From: Hymenobacter translucens
GTDB taxonomy: Bacteria; Bacteroidota; Bacteroidia; Cytophagales; Hymenobacteraceae
NCBI RefSeq assembly: GCF_020685205.1
Contig: NZ_JAJERB010000004.1
Location: 62,001 to 126,000 of the forward strand
Reading direction: 5' to 3'
Length of the DNA: 64,000 nt
The position numbers and the translations under genes were made by a program. Shown here piece after piece: positions 1 through 8,681 of the stretch (position 1 is its first letter; each line of letters begins with the position of its first letter). Below the pieces are notes generated by a model. The model made no database searches. It was not told the DNA's origin and worked only from the letters and a program-made list of their open reading frames with translations.

Positions 1-3000
1 GCCGATGTTCGGCCGCGGCTACGGTGGCTACAATCCGGGTCGGGGAGAAGCCGAAGTAGCCCAGGGAACGGCGCAGACCGACTCGGCCGGAGGCTTCACC
101 GTGAAGTTTACTGCCAAAGGAGAGCCGGGCCTCCCGCCGAAGCGCGGACTCTGGCAGCCGGGCTACCTGTTTGCCGTCACCGCTGACGTCACCGATGCCG
201 CCGGGGAAACCCGGACCGGGGAGCAGGGCGTGAGCCTCGGCACCAATGCCCTGACGTTGCGCCTGAGCGTGCCCGATAAAATAAACCGCGAAGATCTGCC
301 GGCGCTGCGTTTGATGAGCACCAATGCCACCGGCGAAGCCCTGCCCGCCCGCGGCACGCTGCGTCTGTTTCGCCTTACCCCCCCGGCCCGGGCTTTCCGT
401 ACGCGGCTGTGGCAGCGGCCCGACCGGGAGGCCCTGAGTCGGGAAGAGTTCCAGCGCCGGTTCCCGCTTGATGCCTATGCTGAGGAAGACAACGACAGCA
501 CCTGGGTCCGTACGCTGGTGCTGACTCAGGAATTCAATACCGAAAAAGGCCCGGCGCTGACGGCCCTGGTTCAGCCACTGGCCCGGCAGCTGACCGGCCG
601 CTATGTGCTGGAAGCTACGGCGGCCCCGGCTTCCGTTACCGGCGCGCCGGCGGTGAAAGCGGAAGCCATATTTACGCTTTACTCCCTGGCTGCCACCACG
701 CTGCCCCTGCCCATGCCGCATTGGTTTGTGAGCCTGCAGGACAGCGTGGAGCCGGGCCGGGCGGCGCGGTTTCTCGTTGGCAGCTCCGAAGCCGGGGCCC
801 GCCTGCTGCTCCAGGCCGAAGCGAAAGGAGAAACGGTGCGTCAGGAGTGGATAACGCTGGCGGCGGGCGAGCAGCGCGTGGTGGAAGTGCCCACGACGGC
901 CCGGCTCAATGGCGGTGGGCTTTACGTGCACCTGACGCAGGTGCGCGACAACCGGGTGTACACCCACACCGTCCAGGTGGAGGTAACTACGCCCCCGGCC
1001 CCGCTGCAGCTTAGCATTGCCACCTTCCGCGACAAGCTCCAGCCCGGGCAAAAGGAAACCTGGCGGGTTACGATTCACCAGACCGGCGGCCAGCCGGCCC
1101 AGGCGGAGCTGATGGCTTCGCTCTATGATAAGTCCCTGCATGTTTTCCGCCTTCATTCCTTTGCCGAGCTGACGTTGCCGAAGGCGTATTATCCGCCCGT
1201 ACTGGCCTGGAACGGACGGTTTGGTACCGGCGGATCAAACGAGCTGTTTGGCGACAACGTCGAGTTTGGGGTACCGCCGGGCGCTGTTTATCCGCACCTT
1301 AACTGGTGGGGTTACTCGTTGGGCGCTGAGGAAAGCAGCAACGACTATCTGCTTCTGGAAAATAAGTCTACTACCAGATTCACTCCGCCAGTTGTCAAGA
1401 AGGATGAAGAAGTGCTGCAGAGTCGTACCCTGGCCGGTAAGGCCGCGGGGGTACAGATTCGCGGCAGCGTGGCAGCTGCCGCGGCTCCGATGGACGCTAT
1501 GGCCATGCGGGAATCCGACGAACAGCTCAATGAAGTGGTCGTGACGGGAGTCGACCAGCCAAAGCGGGCGCAGCCGGACCTGAGCGGGGTGCAGGCCCGC
1601 AAGGACTTCCGCGAAACGGCCTTCTGGCTGCCCGAGCTGCGCACCAATGCTCAGGGCGAAACGGTGCTCGAGTTTCAGATGCCCGAAGCCGTGACGCGCT
1701 GGCAGCTGCTGGCCTTGGCTCACGATCAGCAGCTGCGCACCGGCCTGCTCCAGCGCGAGCTGGTCACCCAGAAGCAGCTTCAGGTCACGCCCAACGCCCC
1801 GCGCTTTTTCCGGGAGGGCGACCAGCTCCGCCTCACTGCCAAGCTCAGCAACCTCACGGAGACCCCGCTGCGCGGCACCGCCCAGCTGTTTCTGCTTGAT
1901 GCCCGCACTCAGCAGCCTCTGGAAAGCCGCCTGCTCAAAAGCGCCGCCCAGCTGCCGTTCGACGTGAAAGCCAACCAAAGCGCCGCCCTCGGCTGGGACT
2001 TCGCCCTGCCTGCCGACTTCGACGTGTCGGCCATTACCTACCGGGTGGTGGCAGCGGGACACTTAGTAAGCGGGAAGGAAAAATCAGATGCCGATAAAAA
2101 GGCCCGCCGGAAAGCCAAAAACCAAAAGCTGGAAATCACCAGCCAGCAGTTCTCCGACGGCGAGGAAAATACCCTGCCGGTGCTGCCGAACCGCCTGCTG
2201 GTGACCGAAAGCCTGCCGTTGCCCATCGTGGGGCCGGCCACCCGGGAGTTTGAGCTCACCAAGCTCAGCAGTACCACCTCTCCCACCCGTCGCAACCATG
2301 CCCTCACGCTGGAAATGACGGCCAACCCGGCCTGGTACGCGGTGCAGAGCCTGCCGTATCTGATGGAGTACCCGTACGAGTGCTCCGAGCAAATCTTCAG
2401 CCGCCTTTACGCCAACCTGCTGGCTTCCCACATCCTGCGCAGCAACCCGCGCTTTAAAACCGTGCTGGCCGAGTGGCAGCGCGCCGCCCAGGCCGGCGAC
2501 AAAGCTGCCCTGAGCAGCAAGCTGGAGCAGAATCAGGAGCTGAAGAACCTGCTGCTGCAGGAAACGCCCTGGGTTCGCGACGCGCAAAGCGAAACCGAGC
2601 GGATGCGCCGCCTCACCGAGCTGTTCGATGAGCCCCGCCTGCAAGCCGAGACGACCCGGGCCCTGACCAAGCTGGGACAGATGCAGTCCCCGACCGGTGC
2701 TTTCCCGTGGTTTGAGCGGATGCCCGACGACCGGTACATCACCCAGCTGATCGTAGCCGGGTTCGGTAAGCTCCAGCGCCTCGGTGCTTTCCACGCCCAG
2801 CAGGACGAGCAGGCGCGCCCGATTCTGCAGAATGCGCTGCGCTACCTCGACGAACGGCTCCAGCAGGACTATGCTGAGCTACGCCGCCAAAAAGGAGTTA
2901 ACCTCAAGCAGGACCACCTGGAGGATATTCAGATTCATGCGCTGTACGCCCGTAGCTTCTGGCCGAAGCCGGCCCCGGTCAAAGCCGCGCAGCCCGCCCA

Positions 3001-4027
3001 GGCCTACTACCAGGAGCAGGCCGCCACGTTCTGGCTGACCCGCACCCGCTACCTCCAGGCCCAGACAGCCCTGGCGCTGGTCCGCGCCGACCAAACCAGC
3101 AAGGCCGCCTCCGACATCCTGCGGGCCCTCGCCGAAAATGCGCTTCACTCGCCCGAGCTGGGCATGTACTGGAAGGAGGTGCGCGGCGGCTACTACTGGC
3201 GCGATGCGCCCACCGAAACCCAGGCTACGCTTATTGAGGCCTTTGCTGAGGTGAAAAACGACCAGAAGTCGGTGGATGAAATGAAGCTCTGGCTGCTGAA
3301 ACAGAAGCAGACCCAGAGCTGGGAAAGCACCCGGGCCACCGCCGATGCCTGCTACGCCCTGCTGCTGCGCGGCTCCGATTGGCTCGCGCCTACCCGGCCG
3401 CTGCAGATCGTGGTAGGAGGGGAGATTGTGAAACCAACCAGCCAGCAGGCCGGCACCGGATACGTTAAAACCACCTGGACGGAGAGCGAGATAAAGCCCG
3501 CGCAGGGCAAAGTCAGCGTCACCAAGCCCGACGCCGGGGTGGCCTGGGGCGCGCTGTACTGGCAGTATTTTGAGCAGCTCGATAAAATCACACCGGCCGC
3601 CACACCGCTTAGCCTCGAACGGCAGCTGTTCCGGGAGCAGGCCACCGCCGGCGGCCCCGTGCTGGAGCGCCTCACGGCCAGCACCCCGCTAAAGGTCGGC
3701 GACGCCCTCGTAGTACGCCTCGTGCTTCGTACTGACCGCGACCTGGAGTATGTGCACCTCAAGGACCAGCGGGCGGCTGGCCTCGAGCCGATCCGTCAGA
3801 CCTCGGGCTACCGCTACCAGGGTGGGCTGGGCTACTACGAAAGTCCCCGCGACGCGGCCACCAACTTCTTTATGAGCTGGCTGCCCCGTGGTACGCACGT
3901 GTTTGAGTACCGGCTGCGGGCCGCCCAGAGTGGGGGTTTTTCGGGCGGGCTCAGCCAGATTCAGTGCCTGTATGCACCGGAATTTACCAGCCATTCGGCG
4001 GGGCAGCGCCTGCGGATTGCGCCCTAG
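1..4027 (+). CDS. Alpha-2-macroglobulin family protein (5' end outside window)
   Basis: This is the C-terminal ~1340 residues of a large secreted or periplasmic alpha-2-macroglobulin-like protein, a family thought to trap proteases. The frame is open to the window edge, so the true start and signal peptide are missing. The thioester motif CSEQ is visible at about residues 793-796 of the visible part, inside PYECSEQ. The preceding segment FRETAFWLPELRT, followed by a WQLLALAHD stretch, is typical of the A2M domain, and an all-helical thioester domain and receptor-like end follow. Oddly, residues ~477-485 (AGKAAGVQI) and 508-516 (LNEVVVTGV) look like SusC/TonB-plug signatures, inserted just before the A2M domain. 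Family assignment is firm; the target protease is unknown. Confidence 0.9.
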   Translation, partial: PMFGRGYGGYNPGRGEAEVAQGTAQTDSAGGFTVKFTAKGEPGLPPKRGLWQPGYLFAVTADVTDAAGETRTGEQGVSLGTNALTLRLSVPDKINREDLPALRLMSTNATGEALPARGTLRLFRLTPPARAFRTRLWQRPDREALSREEFQRRFPLDAYAEEDNDSTWVRTLVLTQEFNTEKGPALTALVQPLARQLTGRYVLEATAAPASVTGAPAVKAEAIFTLYSLAATTLPLPMPHWFVSLQDSVEPGRAARFLVGSSEAGARLLLQAEAKGETVRQEWITLAAGEQRVVEVPTTARLNGGGLYVHLTQVRDNRVYTHTVQVEVTTPPAPLQLSIATFRDKLQPGQKETWRVTIHQTGGQPAQAELMASLYDKSLHVFRLHSFAELTLPKAYYPPVLAWNGRFGTGGSNELFGDNVEFGVPPGAVYPHLNWWGYSLGAEESSNDYLLLENKSTTRFTPPVVKKDEEVLQSRTLAGKAAGVQIRGSVAAAAAPMDAMAMRESDEQLNEVVVTGVDQPKRAQPDLSGVQARKDFRETAFWLPELRTNAQGETVLEFQMPEAVTRWQLLALAHDQQLRTGLLQRELVTQKQLQVTPNAPRFFREGDQLRLTAKLSNLTETPLRGTAQLFLLDARTQQPLESRLLKSAAQLPFDVKANQSAALGWDFALPADFDVSAITYRVVAAGHLVSGKEKSDADKKARRKAKNQKLEITSQQFSDGEENTLPVLPNRLLVTESLPLPIVGPATREFELTKLSSTTSPTRRNHALTLEMTANPAWYAVQSLPYLMEYPYECSEQIFSRLYANLLASHILRSNPRFKTVLAEWQRAAQAGDKAALSSKLEQNQELKNLLLQETPWVRDAQSETERMRRLTELFDEPRLQAETTRALTKLGQMQSPTGAFPWFERMPDDRYITQLIVAGFGKLQRLGAFHAQQDEQARPILQNALRYLDERLQQDYAELRRQKGVNLKQDHLEDIQIHALYARSFWPKPAPVKAAQPAQAYYQEQAATFWLTRTRYLQAQTALALVRADQTSKAASDILRALAENALHSPELGMYWKEVRGGYYWRDAPTETQATLIEAFAEVKNDQKSVDEMKLWLLKQKQTQSWESTRATADACYALLLRGSDWLAPTRPLQIVVGGEIVKPTSQQAGTGYVKTTWTESEIKPAQGKVSVTKPDAGVAWGALYWQYFEQLDKITPAATPLSLERQLFREQATAGGPVLERLTASTPLKVGDALVVRLVLRTDRDLEYVHLKDQRAAGLEPIRQTSGYRYQGGLGYYESPRDAATNFFMSWLPRGTHVFEYRLRAAQSGGFSGGLSQIQCLYAPEFTSHSAGQRLRIAP

Positions 4028-4119
4028 CCAAGTTGGTTAGCAACGCGAAAAAATTATACAATAAAAACGGCGCTGTCGAGCTGTGAGGCGCGTTCCGGCG
4101 TGCTAACCGTGAATTTGGC

Positions 4120-4150
4120 TTGCTGGTTGAGGGTCTGGCTACTACATTTG
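4120..4150 (+). promoter_or_regulatory. Bacteroidota-type promoter (TTG-N20-TACATTTG)
   Basis: TTG at 4120-4122 and TACATTTG at 4143-4150 are 20 nt apart and match the -33/-7 pattern. Transcription would start near 4156, which favours the downstream starts (4171 or 4180) for the next gene. Confidence 0.6.
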
Positions 4151-4179
4151 CCATTTCCCAGCCACTAAGAATGACGCCA

Positions 4180-4614
4180 ATGTACAAAAACTACATGCTT
4201 GCCGGCCTGCTCCTTTGCAGTGTTTCGGCGCTGGCTCAGGGTGAGAAAAAGCCTGATTCCGCCGACCGTAAAGGTCAGGTTGCCCTGCCCGTTTCGCCCA
4301 CGTTGCCGGGCGAAGAAAAGCTCTCGGTCCGGGAGCGTGCCGAACGGGATTTCCTGATGCCCATCCGCCGCAAGCAGGCCCAGAAGGTGGCAGCGGCCCA
4401 GGCCGCCGCGGCCGAAGAAGCCGCTGACGGCGGCGACATCACGGCCCGCAACGATGAAGCTGAAGAAGTAACGGAAGCCGCCGCCGTGGTTGAGAAACCG
4501 GCCGTCGTGCACCGCGCCCGGCACTACCGCCGTTCCTCCTCGCGCCGCCACCACACCTCGGCCAAGAAGAAAACGACGACCAAGAAAAAATCCGGTTCCC
4601 GAAAGCGCCGCTAG
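4180..4614 (+). CDS. Small basic secreted protein of unknown function
   Basis: I do not recognise a family. The protein of about 144 residues opens with a signal peptide (MYKNYMLAGLLLCSVSALAQ, cleavage after the Ala-Gln). An acidic, Ala/Glu-rich middle follows, and the last ~40 residues are rich in Arg, Lys, Ser and His. Such a tail could bind nucleic acid or acidic polymer, but that is inference. ATG 4180 was chosen because it starts the signal peptide and lies downstream of the predicted transcription start; ATG 4171 is nearly as good. It ends just before a strong bidirectional terminator. Confidence 0.65.
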   Translation: MYKNYMLAGLLLCSVSALAQGEKKPDSADRKGQVALPVSPTLPGEEKLSVRERAERDFLMPIRRKQAQKVAAAQAAAAEEAADGGDITARNDEAEEVTEAAAVVEKPAVVHRARHYRRSSSRRHHTSAKKKTTTKKKSGSRKRR

Positions 4615-4632
4615 CCCGGCGCCGATACCCGA

Positions 4633-4672
4633 AAACAGCAAGGGCGAGCCGGTTGGCTCGCCCTTGCTGTTT
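4633..4672. terminator. Bidirectional hairpin terminator
   Basis: A perfect 18-bp stem (4633-4650 with 4655-4672) has a GGTT loop. It lies between two convergent genes and has A-rich and T-rich edges. Confidence 0.85.
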
Positions 4673-4712
4673 CTACTGAATAGTCTAGGCTCTGAGTTCT
4701 CAGTCCGAAAAA

Positions 4713-5045
4713 CTAAGCCATCTGGGGCATCAGGCGCAGCACCAGGCCGTCCATGCGGCTGTTCACGCGGATCTGGCAGGACAGGCGGCTGCCGGTGCTC
4801 ATGATAGGAAGGCTTTCCAGCATGTACATTTCCTCGTCGCTGGGCTCGTCGAGGGCTGGTCCCGCCAGCACCTCGATGTGGCAGGTGCCGCACAGCGCCA
4901 TGCCTCCGCAGGTAGCCTGGATATCGTAGCCGCTGGCCTTGAGCACTTCCATCAGGCTCAGGCCCATGTCGGTGGGTGCTTCAACTTCGCGCCGCTGGCT
5001 GGGCGCTTCCTCCACGTACACGCGGACTACATTATCATCAGTCAT
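4713..5045 (-). CDS. 2Fe-2S ferredoxin, adrenodoxin type
   Basis: This is a cytoplasmic electron carrier of 110 residues. The cluster ligands are visible as C-x5-C-x2-C (CGGMALCGTC) plus a later Cys in LSCQIRV, the arrangement of vertebrate/putidaredoxin-type ferredoxins. The start at 5045 (MTDDNVV) is supported by a promoter about 50 nt upstream; a longer in-frame extension to 5132 has no family match. The gene directly upstream on the same strand encodes a ferredoxin-NADP reductase, so the two are likely redox partners feeding electrons from NADPH to unknown acceptors. Confidence 0.9.
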   Translation of the reverse strand: MTDDNVVRVYVEEAPSQRREVEAPTDMGLSLMEVLKASGYDIQATCGGMALCGTCHIEVLAGPALDEPSDEEMYMLESLPIMSTGSRLSCQIRVNSRMDGLVLRLMPQMA

Positions 5046-5098
5046 AGTTAAGGGGAATTGGGCGGAAGAGCGCGGGGGTGGGGCGAAAGTTGACGGCA

Positions 5099-5128
5099 CA
5101 AAGCTAACAGCCCACTGCCAATCCCCAA
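5099..5128 (-). promoter_or_regulatory. Promoter of the ferredoxin gene (TTG-N19-TAGCTTTG)
   Basis: On the minus strand, TTG (5126-5128) and TAGCTTTG (5099-5106) are spaced 19 nt. Ferredoxin therefore has its own promoter inside the gap after the reductase gene. Confidence 0.65.
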
Positions 5129-5139
5129 CCAAGCCGTTC

Positions 5140-6156
5140 TTACATGGTCGGTACGCCGTTCACGGTGGTATACTTCAGCACGTACTTTTTATCGGGGTAG
5201 ATGTGCTTGTAGGCGCCCTGGGCCATCAGCGCGGCCTCGTGGAAGCCGCATAAAATCAGCTTCAGCTTGCCGGGGTAGGTGTTGATGTCGCCGATAGCGT
5301 AGATGCCGGGCTCCGAGGTGGAATAGTCCAGCGTGTTCACCTTCACGGCATCATCTTCCAGCTCCAGGCCCCACTCGCCGATCGGGCCCAGCTTGGGCGT
5401 AAGGCCGAACAAGGGAATAAAGTGGTCGACATGGAGGGTTTCCTTCGCGTCGGCCGGGCCGGTGATGGTAACGGCTTCAAGCTTCTCATCGCCGTGCACG
5501 TGGGTCACGTTCGACGACAGCACCAGGCGCACCTTGCCGGCATCGTGCAGGTGCTTCACCTTCTCAGCCGACTCGGGCGCGCCGCGGAAGATGGTGCCGC
5601 GGTGCACCAGGGTTACTTCCTTGGCCAGGTCAGCCAGGAAAATGGTCCAGTCGAGGGCCGAGTCGCCGCCGCCGGCAATGACGAGGCGCTGGTCGCGGAA
5701 GAAATCAGGGTCACGCACCATGTAATGAACGCCCTTGCCGCCTTCGAACTTCTCGAGCTCGTCGATGGCAGGCTTACGGGGCTCAAACGAGCCCAGGCCC
5801 CCGGCAATGGCAATGGCTTTGCACAGAATCTCGGTGCCGTCGGAGGTAATCAGTTGGAAGGTGCCGTCGTCGAGCTTGGCGAAGCGCTCCACCCGCTCGC
5901 CCAGCGTGAAGGTGGGGTGGAAAGGCTCGATCTGCCGCATCAGGTTTTTGATCAGGTCGCCGGCCAGGATATCGGGAAAGCCGGGAATGTCGTAGATCGG
6001 CTTCTTGGGATAAATCTCGGACAGCTGACCACCCACCTGGGGCAGGGCGTCCACAACGTGGCAGCGCAGCTTCAGCAAACCCGCCTCAAACACGGCAAAC
6101 AGCCCCACCGGGCCGGCTCCGATTATACAGATATCGGTGGAAACAGACTTCATCAT
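5140..6156 (-). CDS. Ferredoxin-NADP+ reductase, thioredoxin-reductase-like
   Basis: This is an FAD enzyme of 338 residues that passes electrons between NADPH and ferredoxin. The N-terminal GAGPVGLFA motif binds FAD. A second nucleotide site (VIAGGGDSALDW, mid-protein) binds NADPH, and the C-terminal GIYAIGD motif contacts FAD. There is no CxxC redox pair in the NADPH domain, which separates it from true thioredoxin reductase and fits the YumC/Chlorobium-type FNR. Two adjacent ATGs (6156, 6153) are possible starts. The ferredoxin gene follows 94 nt downstream on the same strand. Confidence 0.9.
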   Translation of the reverse strand: MMKSVSTDICIIGAGPVGLFAVFEAGLLKLRCHVVDALPQVGGQLSEIYPKKPIYDIPGFPDILAGDLIKNLMRQIEPFHPTFTLGERVERFAKLDDGTFQLITSDGTEILCKAIAIAGGLGSFEPRKPAIDELEKFEGGKGVHYMVRDPDFFRDQRLVIAGGGDSALDWTIFLADLAKEVTLVHRGTIFRGAPESAEKVKHLHDAGKVRLVLSSNVTHVHGDEKLEAVTITGPADAKETLHVDHFIPLFGLTPKLGPIGEWGLELEDDAVKVNTLDYSTSEPGIYAIGDINTYPGKLKLILCGFHEAALMAQGAYKHIYPDKKYVLKYTTVNGVPTM

Positions 6157-6234
6157 GAGCAGTTAAAAAACGAATGAGTGGCGCGGGGCCGATTCGTAAA
6201 CAACCAAACCCGCCGAATCGTTGGGTTCAAATCA

Positions 6235-6272
6235 AAACAAAAAAAGGCCCTTAGCGTGTGCCAAGGGCCTTT
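6235..6272 (-). terminator. Terminator of the tRNA-Arg gene
   Basis: On the minus strand a 10-bp stem (6263-6272 with 6243-6252) is followed by a run of seven T. It sits a few nt past the tRNA 3' end. Confidence 0.8.
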
Positions 6273-6276
6273 TGTG

Positions 6277-6350
6277 TGGTCGTGTAAGGAGTCGAACCTT
6301 AAACCTCCTGATTCGTAGTCAGGTGCTCTATCCAGTTGAGCTACACAACC
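6277..6350 (-). tRNA. tRNA-Arg (anticodon ACG)
   Basis: A full cloverleaf can be drawn: 7-bp acceptor stem (GGTTGTG/CACGACC), D-stem GCTC/GAGC, anticodon stem CCTGA/TCAGG with loop CTACGAA, and T-arm TAAGG-TTCGACT-CCTTA. The anticodon ACG reads CGU and, after A-to-I editing, CGC/CGA. CCA is not encoded. A promoter lies upstream and a terminator directly downstream, so it is a single-gene unit. No integrase or att duplication is evident next to it. Confidence 0.95.
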
Positions 6351-6369
6351 TTTTCCCCTTAAGGGAGTG

Positions 6370-6401
6370 CAAAGATAACGAAGCAGTTTTTAGTCAAGCA
6401 A
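6370..6401 (-). promoter_or_regulatory. Promoter of tRNA-Arg (-7 TATCTTTG)
   Basis: TATCTTTG lies on the minus strand at 6370-6377, with TTG candidates at 6395-6397 (N17) or 6399-6401 (N21). Transcription would begin about 10-15 nt before the mature tRNA. Confidence 0.6.
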
Positions 6402-6458
6402 CCTTTCACCGCTAATTTCTCCCGATTAATGCGGAAAAAGTCAGCAACGTGTTGATTA

Positions 6459-7184
6459 TCAGTTTTGATTTTTTAACTGATTTTGGGTGCTCCGGTTCAG
6501 GGCCCGCTTCAGGGCGTTGTTGAACAGCACGTACAGCCCCAGCAGGGACACCAGCACCAGCACGGCCACCAGGATCTTGCCGATGGTGCCGGTTTCGGGG
6601 TTGCGGATAAGCGCGAATACGTCGCTGGCCTGGGTGCCGACCCAGTAAAAAAACAGGCTGCGGGGCAGCATGCCCACCACCGAGCCCAGCAGAAACCGCC
6701 GCCGGTCCACCCCTACTACGGCCAGGATAAACGTCATCAACGCAAACGGGGTCACGGGCGAAATCCGGGTCAGCACAATCAGCTGCCAGCTGTCGGCCTT
6801 AAGCTCCCGCATCACGGCCTCTACCTTGGGGAAGCGGTGCAGAAAAGCCGTCATCTTGCCGTGGTCCAGGGTAGACGCCACCTGAAACCCAACCAGCGAC
6901 GCCAGGGCGTAGGCTGCCAGCATCCCCAGAAACCCTGACCAGCCAAAATAGAAGCCGGTGATAAGCACACCTACCGTCGTCGGCATGAGCGCAAACGACA
7001 TCAGCACAGCCATAACAACAAAGTAAAGGACGGCTTCCAGCAGGGTGAGCTGCTCGAGCAGACCCTGGTTCTGGTAAAGCAGGACCGAAACGAAGGAAAC
7101 GCCCACCAGCGGCATGCCCGACAGAAACAGCATCGAGAGCAGGGTGGAGGCGTTCTTTTGGAGAAGCTCTTTGAAAAAAGCCAT
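6459..7184 (-). CDS. VTT-domain (TVP38/TMEM64, DedA-like) membrane protein
   Basis: This is a polytopic inner-membrane protein of 241 residues. The VTT core contains the re-entrant motif G-x-YFGWSGFLGMLAAYALAS around residues 80-105 and the RISPVTPFALMTFILAV segment around 140-160. The family is linked to lipid scrambling or transport and envelope homeostasis; no substrate can be read from the sequence. The C-terminus is polar. The gene is flanked by tRNA-Arg and a divergent metabolic gene, so it is probably monocistronic. Confidence 0.85.
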   Translation of the reverse strand: MAFFKELLQKNASTLLSMLFLSGMPLVGVSFVSVLLYQNQGLLEQLTLLEAVLYFVVMAVLMSFALMPTTVGVLITGFYFGWSGFLGMLAAYALASLVGFQVASTLDHGKMTAFLHRFPKVEAVMRELKADSWQLIVLTRISPVTPFALMTFILAVVGVDRRRFLLGSVVGMLPRSLFFYWVGTQASDVFALIRNPETGTIGKILVAVLVLVSLLGLYVLFNNALKRALNRSTQNQLKNQN

Positions 7185-7337
7185 GGGAAGGGCAGAAAAA
7201 CAATCGGGCCGGCTAGGAGCAGCCGGCCCGAAGGTAGAACGTAAGATGCAGGCGGAAGGCTGCGCTAGCTCGTCGGCAAGCCCGCACCGGCCCCGTCGGA
7301 TGGAAGCGGCGGCAGAGTTTTGTCCGGCCGGCCTGCT

Positions 7338-7345
7338 TACCTTTG
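7338..7345 (+). promoter_or_regulatory. -7 promoter box TACCTTTG
   Basis: This match to TAnnTTTG puts transcription start near 7351. That excludes the longer upstream reading frame and supports ATG 7398. The -33 TTG is poorly spaced. Confidence 0.5.
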
Positions 7346-7397
7346 GCGCCCAACCACCAGGTTTCCCACGTACTTTTCGAGTCCCACAGCCTCACCC

Positions 7398-8537
7398 ATG
7401 AAATTCGGAACCAAAGCCATTCACGCCGGCGTGCACCCGGACCCCACCACCGGGGCCATCATGACGCCCATCTACCAGACCTCGACCTACGTGCAACGCT
7501 CCCCGGGTGACCACAAAGGCTTCGAGTACTCGCGTACCCACAACCCCACCCGCACCCAGCTGCAGAACGCTCTGGCCGCCCTCGACAACGGCAAGCACGG
7601 CCTGGCCTTCGCCTCCGGCATGGCCGCCACCGACTGCGTGGTCAAGCTGCTCAAGCCCGGCGACGAGGTGATTTCCACGAACGACCTGTACGGCGGCTCT
7701 TATCGCATCTTCACCAAGGTGTACGAGCCCCTGGGCATCAAATTTCACTTCGTGCCGATGCATGACATGGCCGCCGTGCGCGAAAAAGTAAATGAGCGGA
7801 CCCGCATGATCTGGGTGGAAACGCCCACCAACCCCCTGCTCAACGTCATCGACATTGCCGCCGCTTCGGCCGTGGCCAAGGAGGCCGGGGCCTTGCTGGT
7901 GGTCGACAATACCTTCTCCACGCCCTACCTGCAAACCCCGCTGGAGCTGGGCGCCGACATCGTGGCGTACTCCCTGACCAAGTACATGGCCGGGCACTCC
8001 GACACGGTGATGGGCGCGCTCGTGTACAACGACGACCAACTGCACGAGCGGCTCAGCTTCTACCAGAACGCCTGCGGCGGCACGCCCGGTCCCCAGGACT
8101 GCTTTCTGGTGCTGCGCGGCCTGAAAACCCTGCATATCCGCATGCAGCGCCATTGCGAGAACGGCCGGAAAATAGCCGAGTTCCTCAAAGCTCACCCCAA
8201 GGTGGGCAAGGTGTACTGGCCGGGCTTTGCCGACCACCCCAACCACGAGGTAGCGGCCAAGCAGATGAACGACTTCGGCGGCATGATTTCCTTCGTGCTG
8301 GAAGGCGACCGGAAAGAGGACGCCGTGGCCGTGCTCGAAAAATTTGAGCTGTTCTCCCTGGCCGAAAGCCTGGGCGGTGTCGAAAGCCTGTCGGGCCACC
8401 CCGCCACGATGACCCACGCCAGCATCCCAGCCGAGGAGCGGCGCAAAGCCGGCCTGTCTGACTCCCTGATTCGCCTAAGCGTAGGAATTGAGGACGCGGA
8501 CGACCTGATTGAGGATCTGCGCCAAGCCATCGGGTAA
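7398..8537 (+). CDS. metB: Cystathionine gamma-synthase/lyase (PLP, Cys/Met metabolism)
   Basis: This cytoplasmic PLP enzyme of 379 residues belongs to the trans-sulfuration family. The PLP lysine is about K195 in the [11 protein letters not shown] motif. Other family marks are the N-terminal YSRTHNPTR phosphate-binding region, [16 protein letters not shown] and the C-terminal [20 protein letters not shown] loop. It likely joins an O-acylhomoserine and cysteine to cystathionine (MetB), but gamma-lyase activity cannot be excluded by sequence alone. ATG 7398 follows a predicted promoter; the longer frame upstream is not conserved in character. A terminator follows. Confidence 0.85.
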   Translation: MKFGTKAIHAGVHPDPTTGAIMTPIYQTSTYVQRSPGDHKGFEYSRTHNPTRTQLQNALAALDNGKHGLAFASGMAATDCVVKLLKPGDEVISTNDLYGGSYRIFTKVYEPLGIKFHFVPMHDMAAVREKVNERTRMIWVETPTNPLLNVIDIAAASAVAKEAGALLVVDNTFSTPYLQTPLELGADIVAYSLTKYMAGHSDTVMGALVYNDDQLHERLSFYQNACGGTPGPQDCFLVLRGLKTLHIRMQRHCENGRKIAEFLKAHPKVGKVYWPGFADHPNHEVAAKQMNDFGGMISFVLEGDRKEDAVAVLEKFELFSLAESLGGVESLSGHPATMTHASIPAEERRKAGLSDSLIRLSVGIEDADDLIEDLRQAIG

Positions 8538-8563
8538 AACACCCCGCTTAGCACCTTGTGCTG

Positions 8564-8603
8564 AAAGCCGGCCTTTATCTACGGATAGAGGTCGGCTTTT
8601 TTG
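8564..8603 (+). terminator. Rho-independent terminator
   Basis: The stem AAAGCCGGCC... pairs with ...GGTCGGCTTT with a few G-T pairs around an ACGG loop and is followed by six T. Confidence 0.75.
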
Positions 8604-8681
8604 CGTTCGGCCGTCTGATGCGGCACATCTGCCCCAGCCAGGGCAGCGTATGTGGCTTCCCCTCCAACAGCTCCATCCGCT

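Noticed and set aside
6277-6350. Integration site of a mobile element at tRNA-Arg
   Set aside because: No integrase, direct repeat of the tRNA 3' end or foreign cargo is seen on either side.
6221-6415. A short reading frame over the tRNA-Arg gene
   Set aside because: It spans the tRNA, its terminator and its promoter, and has no recognisable domain.
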